Made by a program: the position numbers and the translations under genes. A stretch of 64,000 nt of DNA from Eopsaltria australis (lineage: Eukaryota; Chordata; Aves; Passeriformes; Petroicidae): assembly GCA_034509425.1 (NCBI GenBank), contig JAVTVJ010000296.1:1798001-1862000 (forward strand). Reading direction: 5' to 3'. This document shows positions 23,001 to 35,000 of this stretch, piece by piece (within the stretch, counting starts at the first letter, position 1; each line of letters opens with the position of its first letter). Under the pieces are notes generated by a model, which did no database searches, was not told where the DNA came from, and saw only the letters and a list, made by a program, of their open reading frames with translations.

Positions 23001-26000
23001 AAGGCAGGAGCTGAGGCTCAGAAATTAGTAATATGTTCTTTAATTGCTGCCCCAAATGGATCTATTTTAAGTACTCTTGCAGCTCGTGGTATTGGAACAT
23101 TGTGCCTTTTAATCTTTAATGCATTTATCTCCTTAATCACCCTGGAAAGGCTCATCTTTGTTTCAAAGGTGGTGAGAAAAACCACAGAGAGGCCCAGTGA
23201 CCCCTCTGGTTTCACGAGGGAGCCTTTGGCAGAGTGGGGTTTGAGGGAGGGGAATTAAATCAGTGCTTGGGCACTGCCTTTCCTCTCTGGAGGCAGGATG
23301 TGCACACCTGCACTTCCCCCTGCAATGGAAGCAAAGGATCACTCAGAGAGTCACCATCCAAACAAAAGGGGCTGAGTCCATGGGAAACCCTGGTAAGAGA
23401 GGCTGGCAGGAGCCAGGATGAGAAGTGTAACCAGCAAATTTTCCTTCCCCACATGCCCACATGTTCCAAGTGCTTTGCCTGCAGCAGTCGTGCTCTCTGT
23501 GGCTTTACCCCATCCTGGGTATTTATGGGAGTTTTGTGGCACCAAGCACAGGCCATGCAAGGTCTGGGTTCCAGATGGCTGCAGGCAGAAATGAGCAGTC
23601 TCAGGAACAGAGATGATTATTTTTTCCTATCTTTCTGGGTGCTCCAAATAATTTACACAGTTCCATATGTTCCTTGCTAGCTCCCCTTCCCTCTCCCAAG
23701 CAGCAGTGAAGCTCCCACCATCAATCTGTGCCTAGCTCAAGTTCCTGTCCCTTGTGAGGGATGTGCACTCCCTTTGGAATTGCTTCTTTTTTGCCCAAGA
23801 GATTGTTCATGGTTGCATTTTAATCCTGGAGCAGACTCATATTTAATCAGGTTTGTCTTGTCCAAGGGAATTCTGCATCCTGTGAGCAGTGATGATCCTC
23901 TCTGCCAGCTCAGGGTGACACTTGCTGTTGTAACATCAGAGCAGCTCCCAAGAGGGGACAATTCACATCAGAGATGGCTTTTTCTCCTCATCAGATCGAA
24001 TTCCAAGGTGGTTTGGGGAGTGTGTCTCTATAATATTCCTTCTTTCTCCAACCTGCTTGCTCCCTGCATGGCCCCGTGCCGGGACCTTCCAGGAGACACA
24101 AAACTTGGACAAGTCTGAGCCCTGTGCTCCTGACCAACCATCCTGCTCTTCCCTTTTTCCATCCAGCACAAAACTGCTGTGCCCTTGGGAGTGAGGCCAG
24201 GGTGTTTCAAAGGGAAGACAGGAGCAGTGTGTGTGCTCTGTGAGCTGGGATGAGGAGATTCCAGCCACAGGGCATGAGCCCCTAATGAGCTGGAGCCACG
24301 TCCTTCCTCTTGGAAGCACCTCAGCTCTTGTCCTCAAAGCAGAAATCAAAGCTAAGGGAAGGGAAAAGATGAGGGCAGTGGTTGAGTCACCATCCCTGGA
24401 GGGATTTAAAAGCTGTGTGCATGTGGCACTTGGGGACATGGGTTAGTGGTGGCTTGGCAGTGCTGGGGGAATGGTTGGCTTTGATCTTTGAGGGGCTTTT
24501 CAATCTAAACAGTCCTGTGATCCTGTGAGTAAATCAGAGGATTGGGGGGTGTCTTGGTGATTCCCAGCTCAGCTGTCAGAAACAGGTGACACAAAGCTGC
24601 TGCTCACAATAATCAGGCTGGTATTTCACCCTGACATTTTTGGGGGAGTGTATGAGGAAACAGCAGCACTAAAACATCCTTGGGTACATTACTTTGAAAT
24701 ACCAGCCCTTCCACAAAGTTTATGCACCCAGTTAAACCTGTGTCAGAGGAAGACTAAGCCCATTTGTTACCAGCCCTTAAGTGCTGCCTCCAGGGGCTGG
24801 GGGAGGATTTAGAGGCATTTTCTCAGTTTTGGATCTTCCTTCCCTCTCCTTGCCCATGGACAAGTTGGAATCCTGTAAGACGAGGTGTTAAACTGAAATT
24901 TATTGGCTATTGCAGGGATGAGTGAAGAGATCCTACTCATCCAAGGCATTTCTGCTTCTTTTTCTTCAATTTGGAGAGAACTGGCATGAGGGCAAGGAGA
25001 AATTGTCTGCCAGTTTGTGGAGAGAGGGGACTTTGGTCACCGTGGTTGGTGTGACAGGTCCCAGTGACTGGGGGAAGTTTCTAATGGATGGTGGGATACA
25101 CGGATGAATCCAAGTCTGAGGGCTGCTGCCAATCCTGCCTGCTCTAATTGCCACTTCCCTGCCAGGCAAAAATTCCCTGAAATACCTCCAAGGAGGATTC
25201 AGCAGCTTCTGTGGTGGAAAGATCTGTGGAAGACTCCTCTACCCTGCTCAGGGTGATGTCTGTGTACAGAGAGCATTAGGGAAGGTTTGCTAAGGGAAAC
25301 CCTTCACCAAAAGTTGTCAAGCTTTGGAACAGGCTGCCCAGGGAAATGGTTGAGTCACCAGCCCTGGAAATGTTAAAAAAACCTGTGGATATGGCACTTG
25401 AGGACATGGTTTAGTGGTGGGAATGGTGGTGCTGGGCTGGTGGTTGGACCTGATGATCTTTGTCATCTTTTCCAGCATTAATAATTCTATGAAATTCTCC
25501 CTCCTTGGCTTGCTGGGTAGCACAGAAGGGCAGCCTGCAGCAGCACCAGCCTCCTGGGCTTCCCCAGCACAGGAAGACTCCTCCTAAAACATTTTCTGCT
25601 GCACCTCCAGTTGCTCTTGTCAGCCCAAGAAAGCAGAGCTGGAAAACTCAAGCACGTGTCTGATTGTTTCTGACCTTCCCCAGCTGCCTGCCTCTATCCA
25701 TCTGTTTGACACATCCTTTAAAGTTGGGTTGTGGCTACCTTGGAGCATGACTTTGCATTTGCTGCTCCAGGTAATTTATCTTGGTTTTTTTTTCCTGGAT
25801 TCAAGGATAGGGTCCATTAGCCTGTGCAGAGCTCCATGCTCCGAAGGCTGGGCTGCATCTGCTGCCCAGGCACCACCTGGGTTCCTGCACAGCACGGGGA
25901 GGCAGGAATCCTTCTGGGCTCTCAGCTGCCTTGGGCTGCCTGTCCTCTTGCCTGTCAGCCCCACTGGGATGTAAATCACAGTGTCTTTGCTCTCTCTTCA

Positions 26001-29000
26001 ATCTGCAGCAATCCTTGTCCTTTCCCATCCCTGCACTTTCAGGTGTTTGCACGTGTCACTTCTCGGTGTGCTTTGCCTCCTCTCCCACCCTTCAGTTTCT
26101 ACATGTCAGAAAACGTGGCTCCATTTAGACAGAAGAGCTGGTTTGGAGCCCCTCTCTCCCTTTGGATTTGGGCAATCACTTAGCTTGATTGAAGAGCACA
26201 GGCAGGGCAGTGCCTTCCCTGGGTGAGAGTTGCTCATTTTTCCCTTGTGTGCCTGCCTGGGTGGCCTTTGCCACGGGAAAAGAGGTTTGTCCTTTCATTG
26301 GAGAAATCACATTTATTTCCTAATACTGATCTACACCGCAGTGCAAAAATCTGTCTGTTTTCATGGCATTAAAGAAATGGAGAGAGGGGAATGTGAAGGT
26401 TCATCAGCCTTGAATTGTCTCTGTCCTTCTGGGGATTTACGTCACAGGCTGATCTTTGGGGTTAAAACGTTGGCCCCACGGCAGAGCCAGGGAGAGAAAA
26501 ATGGAGGAAAAGAGCTTTTTGCAACAAGTAGCAGGGAGAGGGAGGGTAATTTATGGAGAGGGTAATTTTCAAATGTTCCTTCCTAATGAGAATGTGGATG
26601 CACTTTCTGCTTGGACAGTGCAAACCACAAATGACTGATGCTAAACCTGCCTCCCCTCTGGTGTTCTCTCAGATTAAGACCTCTTGAGAATCAAAGGAGA
26701 TTTGAGTTATTTCCTGGAATGATGCTCTCTCTATAAATATAAATGTAAATGTAAGTATAAATGTAAAAATAAATATTTATATAGATAAATATATAAATAT
26801 AGATAAATATATACAAATATATATAAATAAATATGTGTATATGTAGAAGTTCTGCTCTGCCTGAGAGTGGGTTGGGAACATACACTGGAAATAAGCAAAT
26901 TGCTCAGATTTTTTTGTCTGACAATAAAATAATTACCTCAAACCTCCAGCAGTTGTTGTTTTGCAGAGATGCTGAGTATCAGCATTAATCACAGAGAGGG
27001 GTCGATACGGTGAGAATTACTGGAGGCTTTTGCTTTCTTTTTTCTTTTTTCCCCTCCTTGTTTTTGAGTAATTCCAATCACAGACTCATCCAAGCCTGGG
27101 CTGTAATAAAGGGTTTCAGCCAGGCTGCTCCCTGATAGCCCATCATTTATTTTAATATACCAGCAGCACCATCTGTGCTTGAGGCTTTATTAATGTGAAG
27201 TGAGGCCAAGAGGTTCTCCACTCTGAGTCCTTTTGGAGGCTGTTTTTCCCAAATTCCTCTTTTCCCCTTTGCCCACTCAGGCTGCCTTTCTCACTCAGGT
27301 GTGGGCAAGGACAGGTTTTGCAGGAGTGGCTGCTCAACCTTCTGTTTCTTGTCCCTTCCAGCCCCACCAGAAGCTGTTTCTTCCTGGGAGTGAGGGGTTT
27401 CCTTAGCCATAAGCAAATTCAGGAAAAATTATAAGATAGGGTTCAGTAGAAATATCCTGCCAGGAAAAGACTTCCTTGTGGGTTTTGTTATTTTCTGTAT
27501 CTGTTGGGACTGGTTAAGTACAGAATCTTTTGATTTTTTTGGTTTTAGGGAGTGTTGGGCAGAGGGTTGAGTATCATGTTAGACCCAGTGTGTGTCCTGA
27601 GAGAAGCAGTGCTGTCTGGTTATATCTGCTCTCTCACAGCCAGAACAGGTTCCTGTGAGTGCTGTTTCACCTCTTAAATCCCAGTTTGCAGTGACTCCAA
27701 GGTGAGTAAACCCTGCTCCAGTACAGCTGGATGGACTTTTCCAACCTAAACAATCCTGTGATTCTTTAATTGCAGTCTGGAGCAGGAGAGGCAGGGAGTT
27801 AATTTAACTTTTGGTAGGCAGAGGCAGCCAGGAGCAGGTTTTGCTAAGGTGCATGTCCTAATGGGGTAGATAAAGCCAAAATCTCAGCTGGCAAAACTGA
27901 ACATTGCTCTGGTGAATGCTCTGGCCCCACAGCCTTGGAGTTCCAGTGGGATCTGTGATCCCCTGCTCTGGGACCATTAATGATTTTGCTTCAGGCTTAG
28001 CAGGGCTGCATCCCCAGCTCCTTGGGTCTGATTTCAGCCTGTGCATCCTGACAGGCTCAGAGCAAGAGCCACAGTGGTTGTGTGGCCCAGGTTTAATGTC
28101 TCAAACTGTGCCAGATCAGCCCTGCCTGGCTCTGACAGCACCAAGCAGACAGAAACACCTTCAGGGCAGTGCAGGGCTTGGGATGCAGCTCCATCACTCC
28201 TTCCACAGGCACTGCAGGGGGTTCTGTCCCCAGGGATGTCCCTGGAGCTGTGACTGCAGCTGGTGGGAGCTCTTGGGACTGTGCATGGACATGGCCTGGC
28301 ACAGACAGGGGGATTTGATGGTCTTAGAGGTCTTTCCCAACCTTAATGGTTCTGTGGGATGCTGCAGCACCATCCCTCCAAACCAGAGCAGGCAGCCCTG
28401 AATTGGAGTCATCTGCAGGGGGAAAAGCACCTTCAGGGGTGCTAATTGACAGCAGCAGTGATGAGTTATTAGGGCTTGGTTAGTCACTACTGTGTGGGCT
28501 CTGGAGATGAATATGAGGCTATAAGGAACAGTGGGACTTTCAGTTTTTTTAATATAATCTGAAAGTGCTTCAAGCTCCTGCCAGCAGTTCCCCTGGGTAT
28601 GTTACACAGTGTGGGTGGGCAGGAGAGTTCCCTTGTCCTCATCTCCCTGGGATGAGCCAGGAGAGGTCTGCAGCTGCCTGGGGGTGCTGGAATCTCCTCT
28701 GGTGGCCTGACAGCTCAGGTGTTTCCCTCCTCTGCTCTGCACTGCATAGAAGTTAGACTGGATAACAGGAAAAACTTCTTCAACCAAGGTGTTGTCAAGC
28801 ATTACAGGCTGCTCAGGGAAAGGCTGATGTCCATCCCTGGAGGGATTTAAAAGCCATGTGGATGTGGCACTTGGGGACATGGGTTAGTGGTGGCCTTGGC
28901 AGTGCTGGGGGAGAATGGTTGGACTGGATGATCTTGGAGGGCTTTTCCAACCTAAACAAAGTCTAAAGTTCTATGATTCTAAAAGCTGATTTCACTCACA

Positions 29001-32000
29001 GGGCTCCCAGGTGATGGTGCTGGACCCATCCTGCCCTGAGCAGGGATCAGAGATGTTCCCCACCCAAGGTGCTCCCCACAGCCTCTCTAAGCTTGGGATG
29101 GGTGGGTGTTAATGGGGAAATTCATGTGGTAAATTAGGGCTTATTTATGCCTGGGTAAATAGGAAAGCTTAGATAATGTGTGTGAAATCCTAAAGAAAAT
29201 CCTAGGGACAGTCAAGTTCCAGGGGGAAATTCAGGCTGAGAGTTGTTTTTATCGTTAGTCCTGTAACCACAAGAGAGTGAATTTGGATGGCAAACTGGGG
29301 ACTCTTGGCAAAGAGTAGAAATTAAAGCAAAGCCTCTGTTCCAAATCCTTCTGAGAGGAAGGGGAGGGTGATATGATAGGAACACTGGCCTGGAGGGATG
29401 TGGGGGGATAAAGGAACAGAGAGAAAAATAACAACCAGCATTTTGACTCTGGGGACTCAGTGCCATTCTTCCTCTCTGTGCATCTGGAAAGGGACACAGC
29501 AGAGATGGAAGGGGTATGAGGAAGAGGGAGGATAACCAACAGGATAAATTAATGTGGATAAACCAGAGGATAAATGGGATTCTGTGCAAGGAATGACTGC
29601 AGAGACCTTGTCCAGAGCCCCAGAGTGCCAGGAGGATGTGCAAGGGGAGCACTGCTGTGTGATTGTGCCATCCATAAACTTTTCCTGGACAAATGCTGTT
29701 TTTCACTACCAGCCTCACTAAGCCAGCCTGGCCTTTGGTCTGGCCCAAACTCCCTGTAAGCAGAGCCTGATCTCCTCATCTGATTACAGCCAGTGCTGCT
29801 TTGTCATGAGAGTCCTTGAGCAAATCACTTCCCCACCCTGTGCCTGAGCCCTGGTGTTCATGGATGGGACAATTCCAATGCTCTGTGGGGCTCATTCTTT
29901 CAGGTTCTCTTGGGCAGACATTGACTCTTCTTTGCATGTTTGTAGAGCATTTATCACGTGTGTGTGTGTGATCTCTGGTGGCCTTTCAGCTCTCACAATA
30001 ATAGAAATTAATACCAAGAAGTTCAGTCTCTTCCTCCTCTATTGCGTTTTGCTCATTAAATGTTCACAGTTGCTGGGACAGAAATCTGTATTGAAGGCTG
30101 CTGAAGTGGGAGGCTGTGAGCCCTGGGTCAGCAGTGAGTTGGGGCAGGCAGGAGAGTGAGGAAGGGAGGTATCAGCTCTGTGTTTGCCTTTCTCTGTGAG
30201 CATCCACCTTCAGAGATGGCATGTGGGGTCAGCTGATCCACTACAACCATCCTTACCTTTTCTTCCTTTGGCACAAAGTTCCCCCTGCAGCCCTTAACCA
30301 TGTGCCAGGGACAGAAAACCCAAAAGCTGTCTGGTTTTGCAGGGAGCTGTGACTCAGGAAGGGGAGGGACCTTCCAAAGCACTTTCAGTGCCTTTCAAAT
30401 CCACCAGGCTCCACATAAAACATTTTTATACTGAAATCAGAGGTGTGACCTTGTTGATAATTGTACTGAGGGACCAAAGACAGGTGCAGACATCAGTGTA
30501 ATTCTGTGTCATCCCCTTCCCTGGATGAGGACTTTGCACATTTTCTTTTGTGGCCAGGCTGCCCTGCAGTTGCTGTCACTGTTGGACTGAGTTAATTTCC
30601 CTCTTGCATGATCTTTTCTCAGGTCTTCAAGGCAGAAAAGCTGGTGCAATAGCACAGAAGGTCGTGGCATTTCCAGCAGGGCACCAGGTTTGCTTTGCTC
30701 AGCTTCCCAGGGTCTTGTTTGCTGCTCCCAGATTCCAAATGGAAATTTTCCTGTATGCATGAATTACCTGTGGATTCCCAAAACTGGTTATGGGTCCAAC
30801 AGCTCAAATGGAAATGCATGGGTTGTTGCTCCTTTGTTTTTGGTAGATCTGTTTATCTCTTTGAAATGGGCTTTTTAAAATGAGACTTCAGCTCCTGTAT
30901 CCCTTTGGGTTCAAGGAAATGTGAACAAATAGCATTTGTCAGTCTGGAGGGATTGGTAAATCAGGATATTGTGATGAACTGGTTTGAGTTCTTTGGGACT
31001 GTAAATCAAACCTGTACCTAGGTTGGATCAGATATTGCCCAAATCTGTCAACGGATTCACATTATTGCAGGGTAGGGCCAGTAAACTACTTTTCATGCTT
31101 AGGACTAAATTCCAGAAGTGCTCTGCAGTTTCATTGTTTTCTGTATTTACAAAGAATTTCAGATTTCAGATGCCCATAGAGGTGTTCTTTGTGCTCTGGA
31201 AAAGGCAGCTTTTCCCCTGGGAATTCCCTGTGCAGGACATTTGCAGTTCAAAACAAAAAAAATTGCAGCTACTTCTTTAGAAGACTAAGGGCTGATTTTT
31301 GACAACCCCAACCTCTTTCCTTACTTATATTTGTTAGTCCTGCAGCTAAAGTAAGAGCAGTTCAAAGTGAATCATAGAATCTTACCCCATTTCTACCCCC
31401 TGCCATGAGCAGGGACACCTTCCACTATCCCAGGTTGCTCCAAGCCCCATCCAAGCTGGATTTGAACATTCCAGAAGAGAAATGTTTCTCTGGGCAAGCT
31501 CTACCAGTGCCTCACCACCCTCAGCATCAAGAATTTCTTCTTGACATCTAATCTAAATATCTTTTCTTTTCAAACCACAGTGCAATCAGGCCACTACCAA
31601 AAAACTAGTTTAAAAAGAGTGTCCTCTGCTTATTTCTTCCTTAGGGTTTGTCAGTGAGTTCTTTGTGTGTCTGTCTCTGCAGAGTTTGTCTTCCTAGAGG
31701 ACTGAGACCACCCTTGTCAAGCTAACAGAACATTTTCTGGCCCCTTTGGTGCTCTTTGGAAAGCAAGCAGCACCAAGGGCCTGCCAGCACTCAGATCATG
31801 AACATTTGCTGCCACTTTGAAAGCAGATTGACCTCTGAGGTTTTATCCAGAAAATGCTGTGAAGGTTCTCTTGCATCGAATTGTTTCTTCATTATTTGAA
31901 CAGATGATGGCAGCAAAATCAGGAGTTCACTCCGAGATGCTCGAAATATCTCAGAGCCACATCAGATCACTGTGCTAATCAAAGAGTGGGCTCTGGCCTG

Positions 32001-35000
32001 TTCCAATCAGGGTAATGCCCTTTCAGGGTAAGTAAATTGTGACAGATTTACTTAATCTGCCTGGAGAAACTCCAGAGCTGTTCATTTCTGAGCAGGAGGA
32101 GTGGGATGGGAGAATGGCAGCAGCAAACCCCACGGAGGCTGGGGTCACACAGGAGCAGCTCTCTGTGCCATGTGTCAAATAAATGGGAAATGTGGACAGC
32201 AGAGGATCTGAGGGTAAATTAACCCTTGCACCTTTTTGTTGGACTGCCATCATCAGGTGTCTGGGTCATCATTACTGAGAAATACCCATGGAATTATACC
32301 TGTGCTGGAGATATTTGCAGATTTTCGCTCTGTTTTCTCTGCTGGCTTCGGGTCTCCATTTGGCTGTAAAGAGAATCAGAGAATCACGGAATGGTTTTGG
32401 TGGGAAGGGACCCTAAAAAACATCAGTTCCACCCCCCTGCTATGGGCAGGGCACCTTCCACTGTCCAAGGCTTCTCCAAGCCCTGTCCAGCCTGGCCTTG
32501 GACACTGCCAAGGATCCAGGGGCAGCCACAGCTTCTCTGGGCACCCTGTGCCAGGGCCTCATCACCCTCACAGGGAAGAATTTCTTCCTAATATCTCATC
32601 TAGCCCTGCTCTCTGTCAGTTTGAAGCCATTCCCTGTTGTCCTGTCCCTCCAGGCTCTTGTAAAATGTCTCTCTCCACCTTTTCTGTCAGCTCCCCTTAG
32701 GTACTGGAAGGCTGCAATGAGGTCACCCCAAAGCCTTTTCTTTTCCAGGCTGTACAATCCCAGGTCTCTCAGCCTTTCCTTACTGGAGAGATGCTCCATC
32801 CTTCTGATCATCTTGGTGGCCTGCTCTGGACCCAGTCCAACAGGTCAGTGTCCCTCCTGTGCTGGACACCCCAGAGCTGGGTGCAGCACGTCCTGTCAGT
32901 GCTGCCAGCTTTGGATTCCCAGCCAGCAGATGAAGATGCTTGTTTATATTAGAGAAGTGTTGTGAGTGCAATTAATAAAGCTGCGAAGCTGAAAAGTAGT
33001 TGAAGAGCTAAATATCATTATATAATGAGACCTCCTTCCCAGTAAATGATGTGAAAAATGATTTCTTGCGAAGAATAACAAATTGCCGTGGCTTTTTACC
33101 CTAATTGTGGATGCTTGATTCTAATTTGTTGTTTGTCATTTCCATGTAAATGAAGAGTTTTAGCTATAATTACCACATTTATGGCAAACGAGATATTATC
33201 ATTTTCCAATGCTCACCAAGCACTGGCATGTTTATAAATAGGAGAACTGAATAATTATCCCCCTTGTGCAGCTCCAGGGAGGGGTCTACAAGTCACAGTA
33301 TCCAGCTCTGTGTGCAGAACAGGTCTTGCACAAAGGCAGCTGATCCCATTAATCCTCTTCTGCATTTGGGGAGCTGGCTCAGAGACACAAAGTGACTTCC
33401 CCAGAGCACTCAGCAGGTTCCCAGACCCCTCTGGACAGCATCTTCTTGTCACCACTCTCACAACACAAAAGGCAGCAGAGCCATCCTTTTGGCTGGCACT
33501 GAATCTCCTGGTTTGTCCCAGTTATCCCAGTTCACAGGAGCTGTGGCTGCCCCACCCCTGGCAGTGTTCCAGGCCAGGCTGGATGGGGCTTGGAGCAACC
33601 TGGGATAGTGGAAGGTATCAGGGTTGGAACAATACGGTCTTAAAGGTTCCTTCCAACTTAAACCATTGTGTGACTCCATGATCCTGTGATGATTCCCTGC
33701 TCCACCAGAAGCTGCCTTTCCCCTTGCACAGTTTCCAGTGTCTGAAGTTATAAATCAGGATGCTGAGGTTTCTGACCATGGGAGGCTGCACTGACCTGAC
33801 CGCACATCACTGGCATGGGATGAGCCCACATCTGAGTGAAGGCTTTGGTGTGACAACCCAGAGAGTGTAATGTCCCATGGAAATGTCAGTCCCCAGCCAG
33901 AAGAGAGCTGCAAGATGTCACAGTGTCAAAATATGAGAACTTGTAGTGCTGGCTTTCATCCCATCTGGTGTTCAGGCTGCTGCCACTGTTGGGCACAGCT
34001 TACAGTGAGGCCAAAGCCTTTGCCTGGCAGGTGACTCTAAAATCACCTCAAAATACCCCCAACTTGAGCCTTTTCCCCTGGGAAATCATTCTGAGGCAGC
34101 TGCCAGGCTCTGTGTGGTGCCTGCCAGCAGCAGGGAGTGAGCAGTGTCCCTGATTCCTGCTGGGAGTGGATCCCTCACCCTGGTACCCGTGGAGGGGTGA
34201 TTGCCCACGGCCACTCTGGTTCCTGTAGGCACCAAGCAGCCTGGTAGGGTGAGAATGCTGTCTCTGATGTTTCATTTCAGCCAGTGCTGGAGTAACACTT
34301 TCTGATCAGATGCTGTCACTGGATTGAGCCCACTCTGGCATCCCTCCAAGGGACGTGCACAGAGAGCTTCCCTCCCCATGCTGCAGGCTCAGAGTGTCAC
34401 TGCTCACTCCAGGAGCACTGCAGGGAGGGGAAGGCTCATTCCCACCCCCTTGGCTCCGTGCCCTGTGCCATCAGCTCCCTGTGTGCCTCACTTCCAGGCA
34501 CAGAGCATTTCTGTGCCATGGCTTTCCTGGAGCTCACAGCCTCATCAGCAGTCTGCTGGTACCCAGCTCTCCTGTCACCTTCCTGCCCTCCAAGCAGTGC
34601 TGTAATTCCTGGAGTTTTTCTGGGTTTTTAGGGGATGAAATCTGCCACTGACTCAGCCATTTGTAGGCTGAGGAATAAATCACTGGGAGTGTAAGCACAC
34701 TGTAAAATCACTGTGCAACTCATAAGATCCTGCTGTGTCCGTGTTCTCTCCTCATTTGGTTTGCTTTGCCCTTTGCTCATTCCCTTTTACCTCTCTGTGA
34801 TTTTCTGAGGGCCCTTGCCCATAGGTGTGCTTGGAACATTTAAAGTAGTTGGGAATAGTTTTGGGAAAACTGACAGAGAGCAGGTTGAGATGGGATATTT
34901 GGAATAAATTCTTCCCTGTGAGAGAAGCTGTGGCTGCCCCTGGATCCCTGGAAGTGTCCAAGGTCAGATTGGATGGAGCTTGGAACAACCTAGGATAGTG

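Noticed and set aside
26691..26885. Minus-strand Tyr/Ile-rich frame
   Set aside because: It arises from the AT microsatellite.
32236..32965. Overlapping plus-strand frames of about 150 codons
   Set aside because: They are translations of the antisense CR1 3' region, which is untranslated CR1 sequence.
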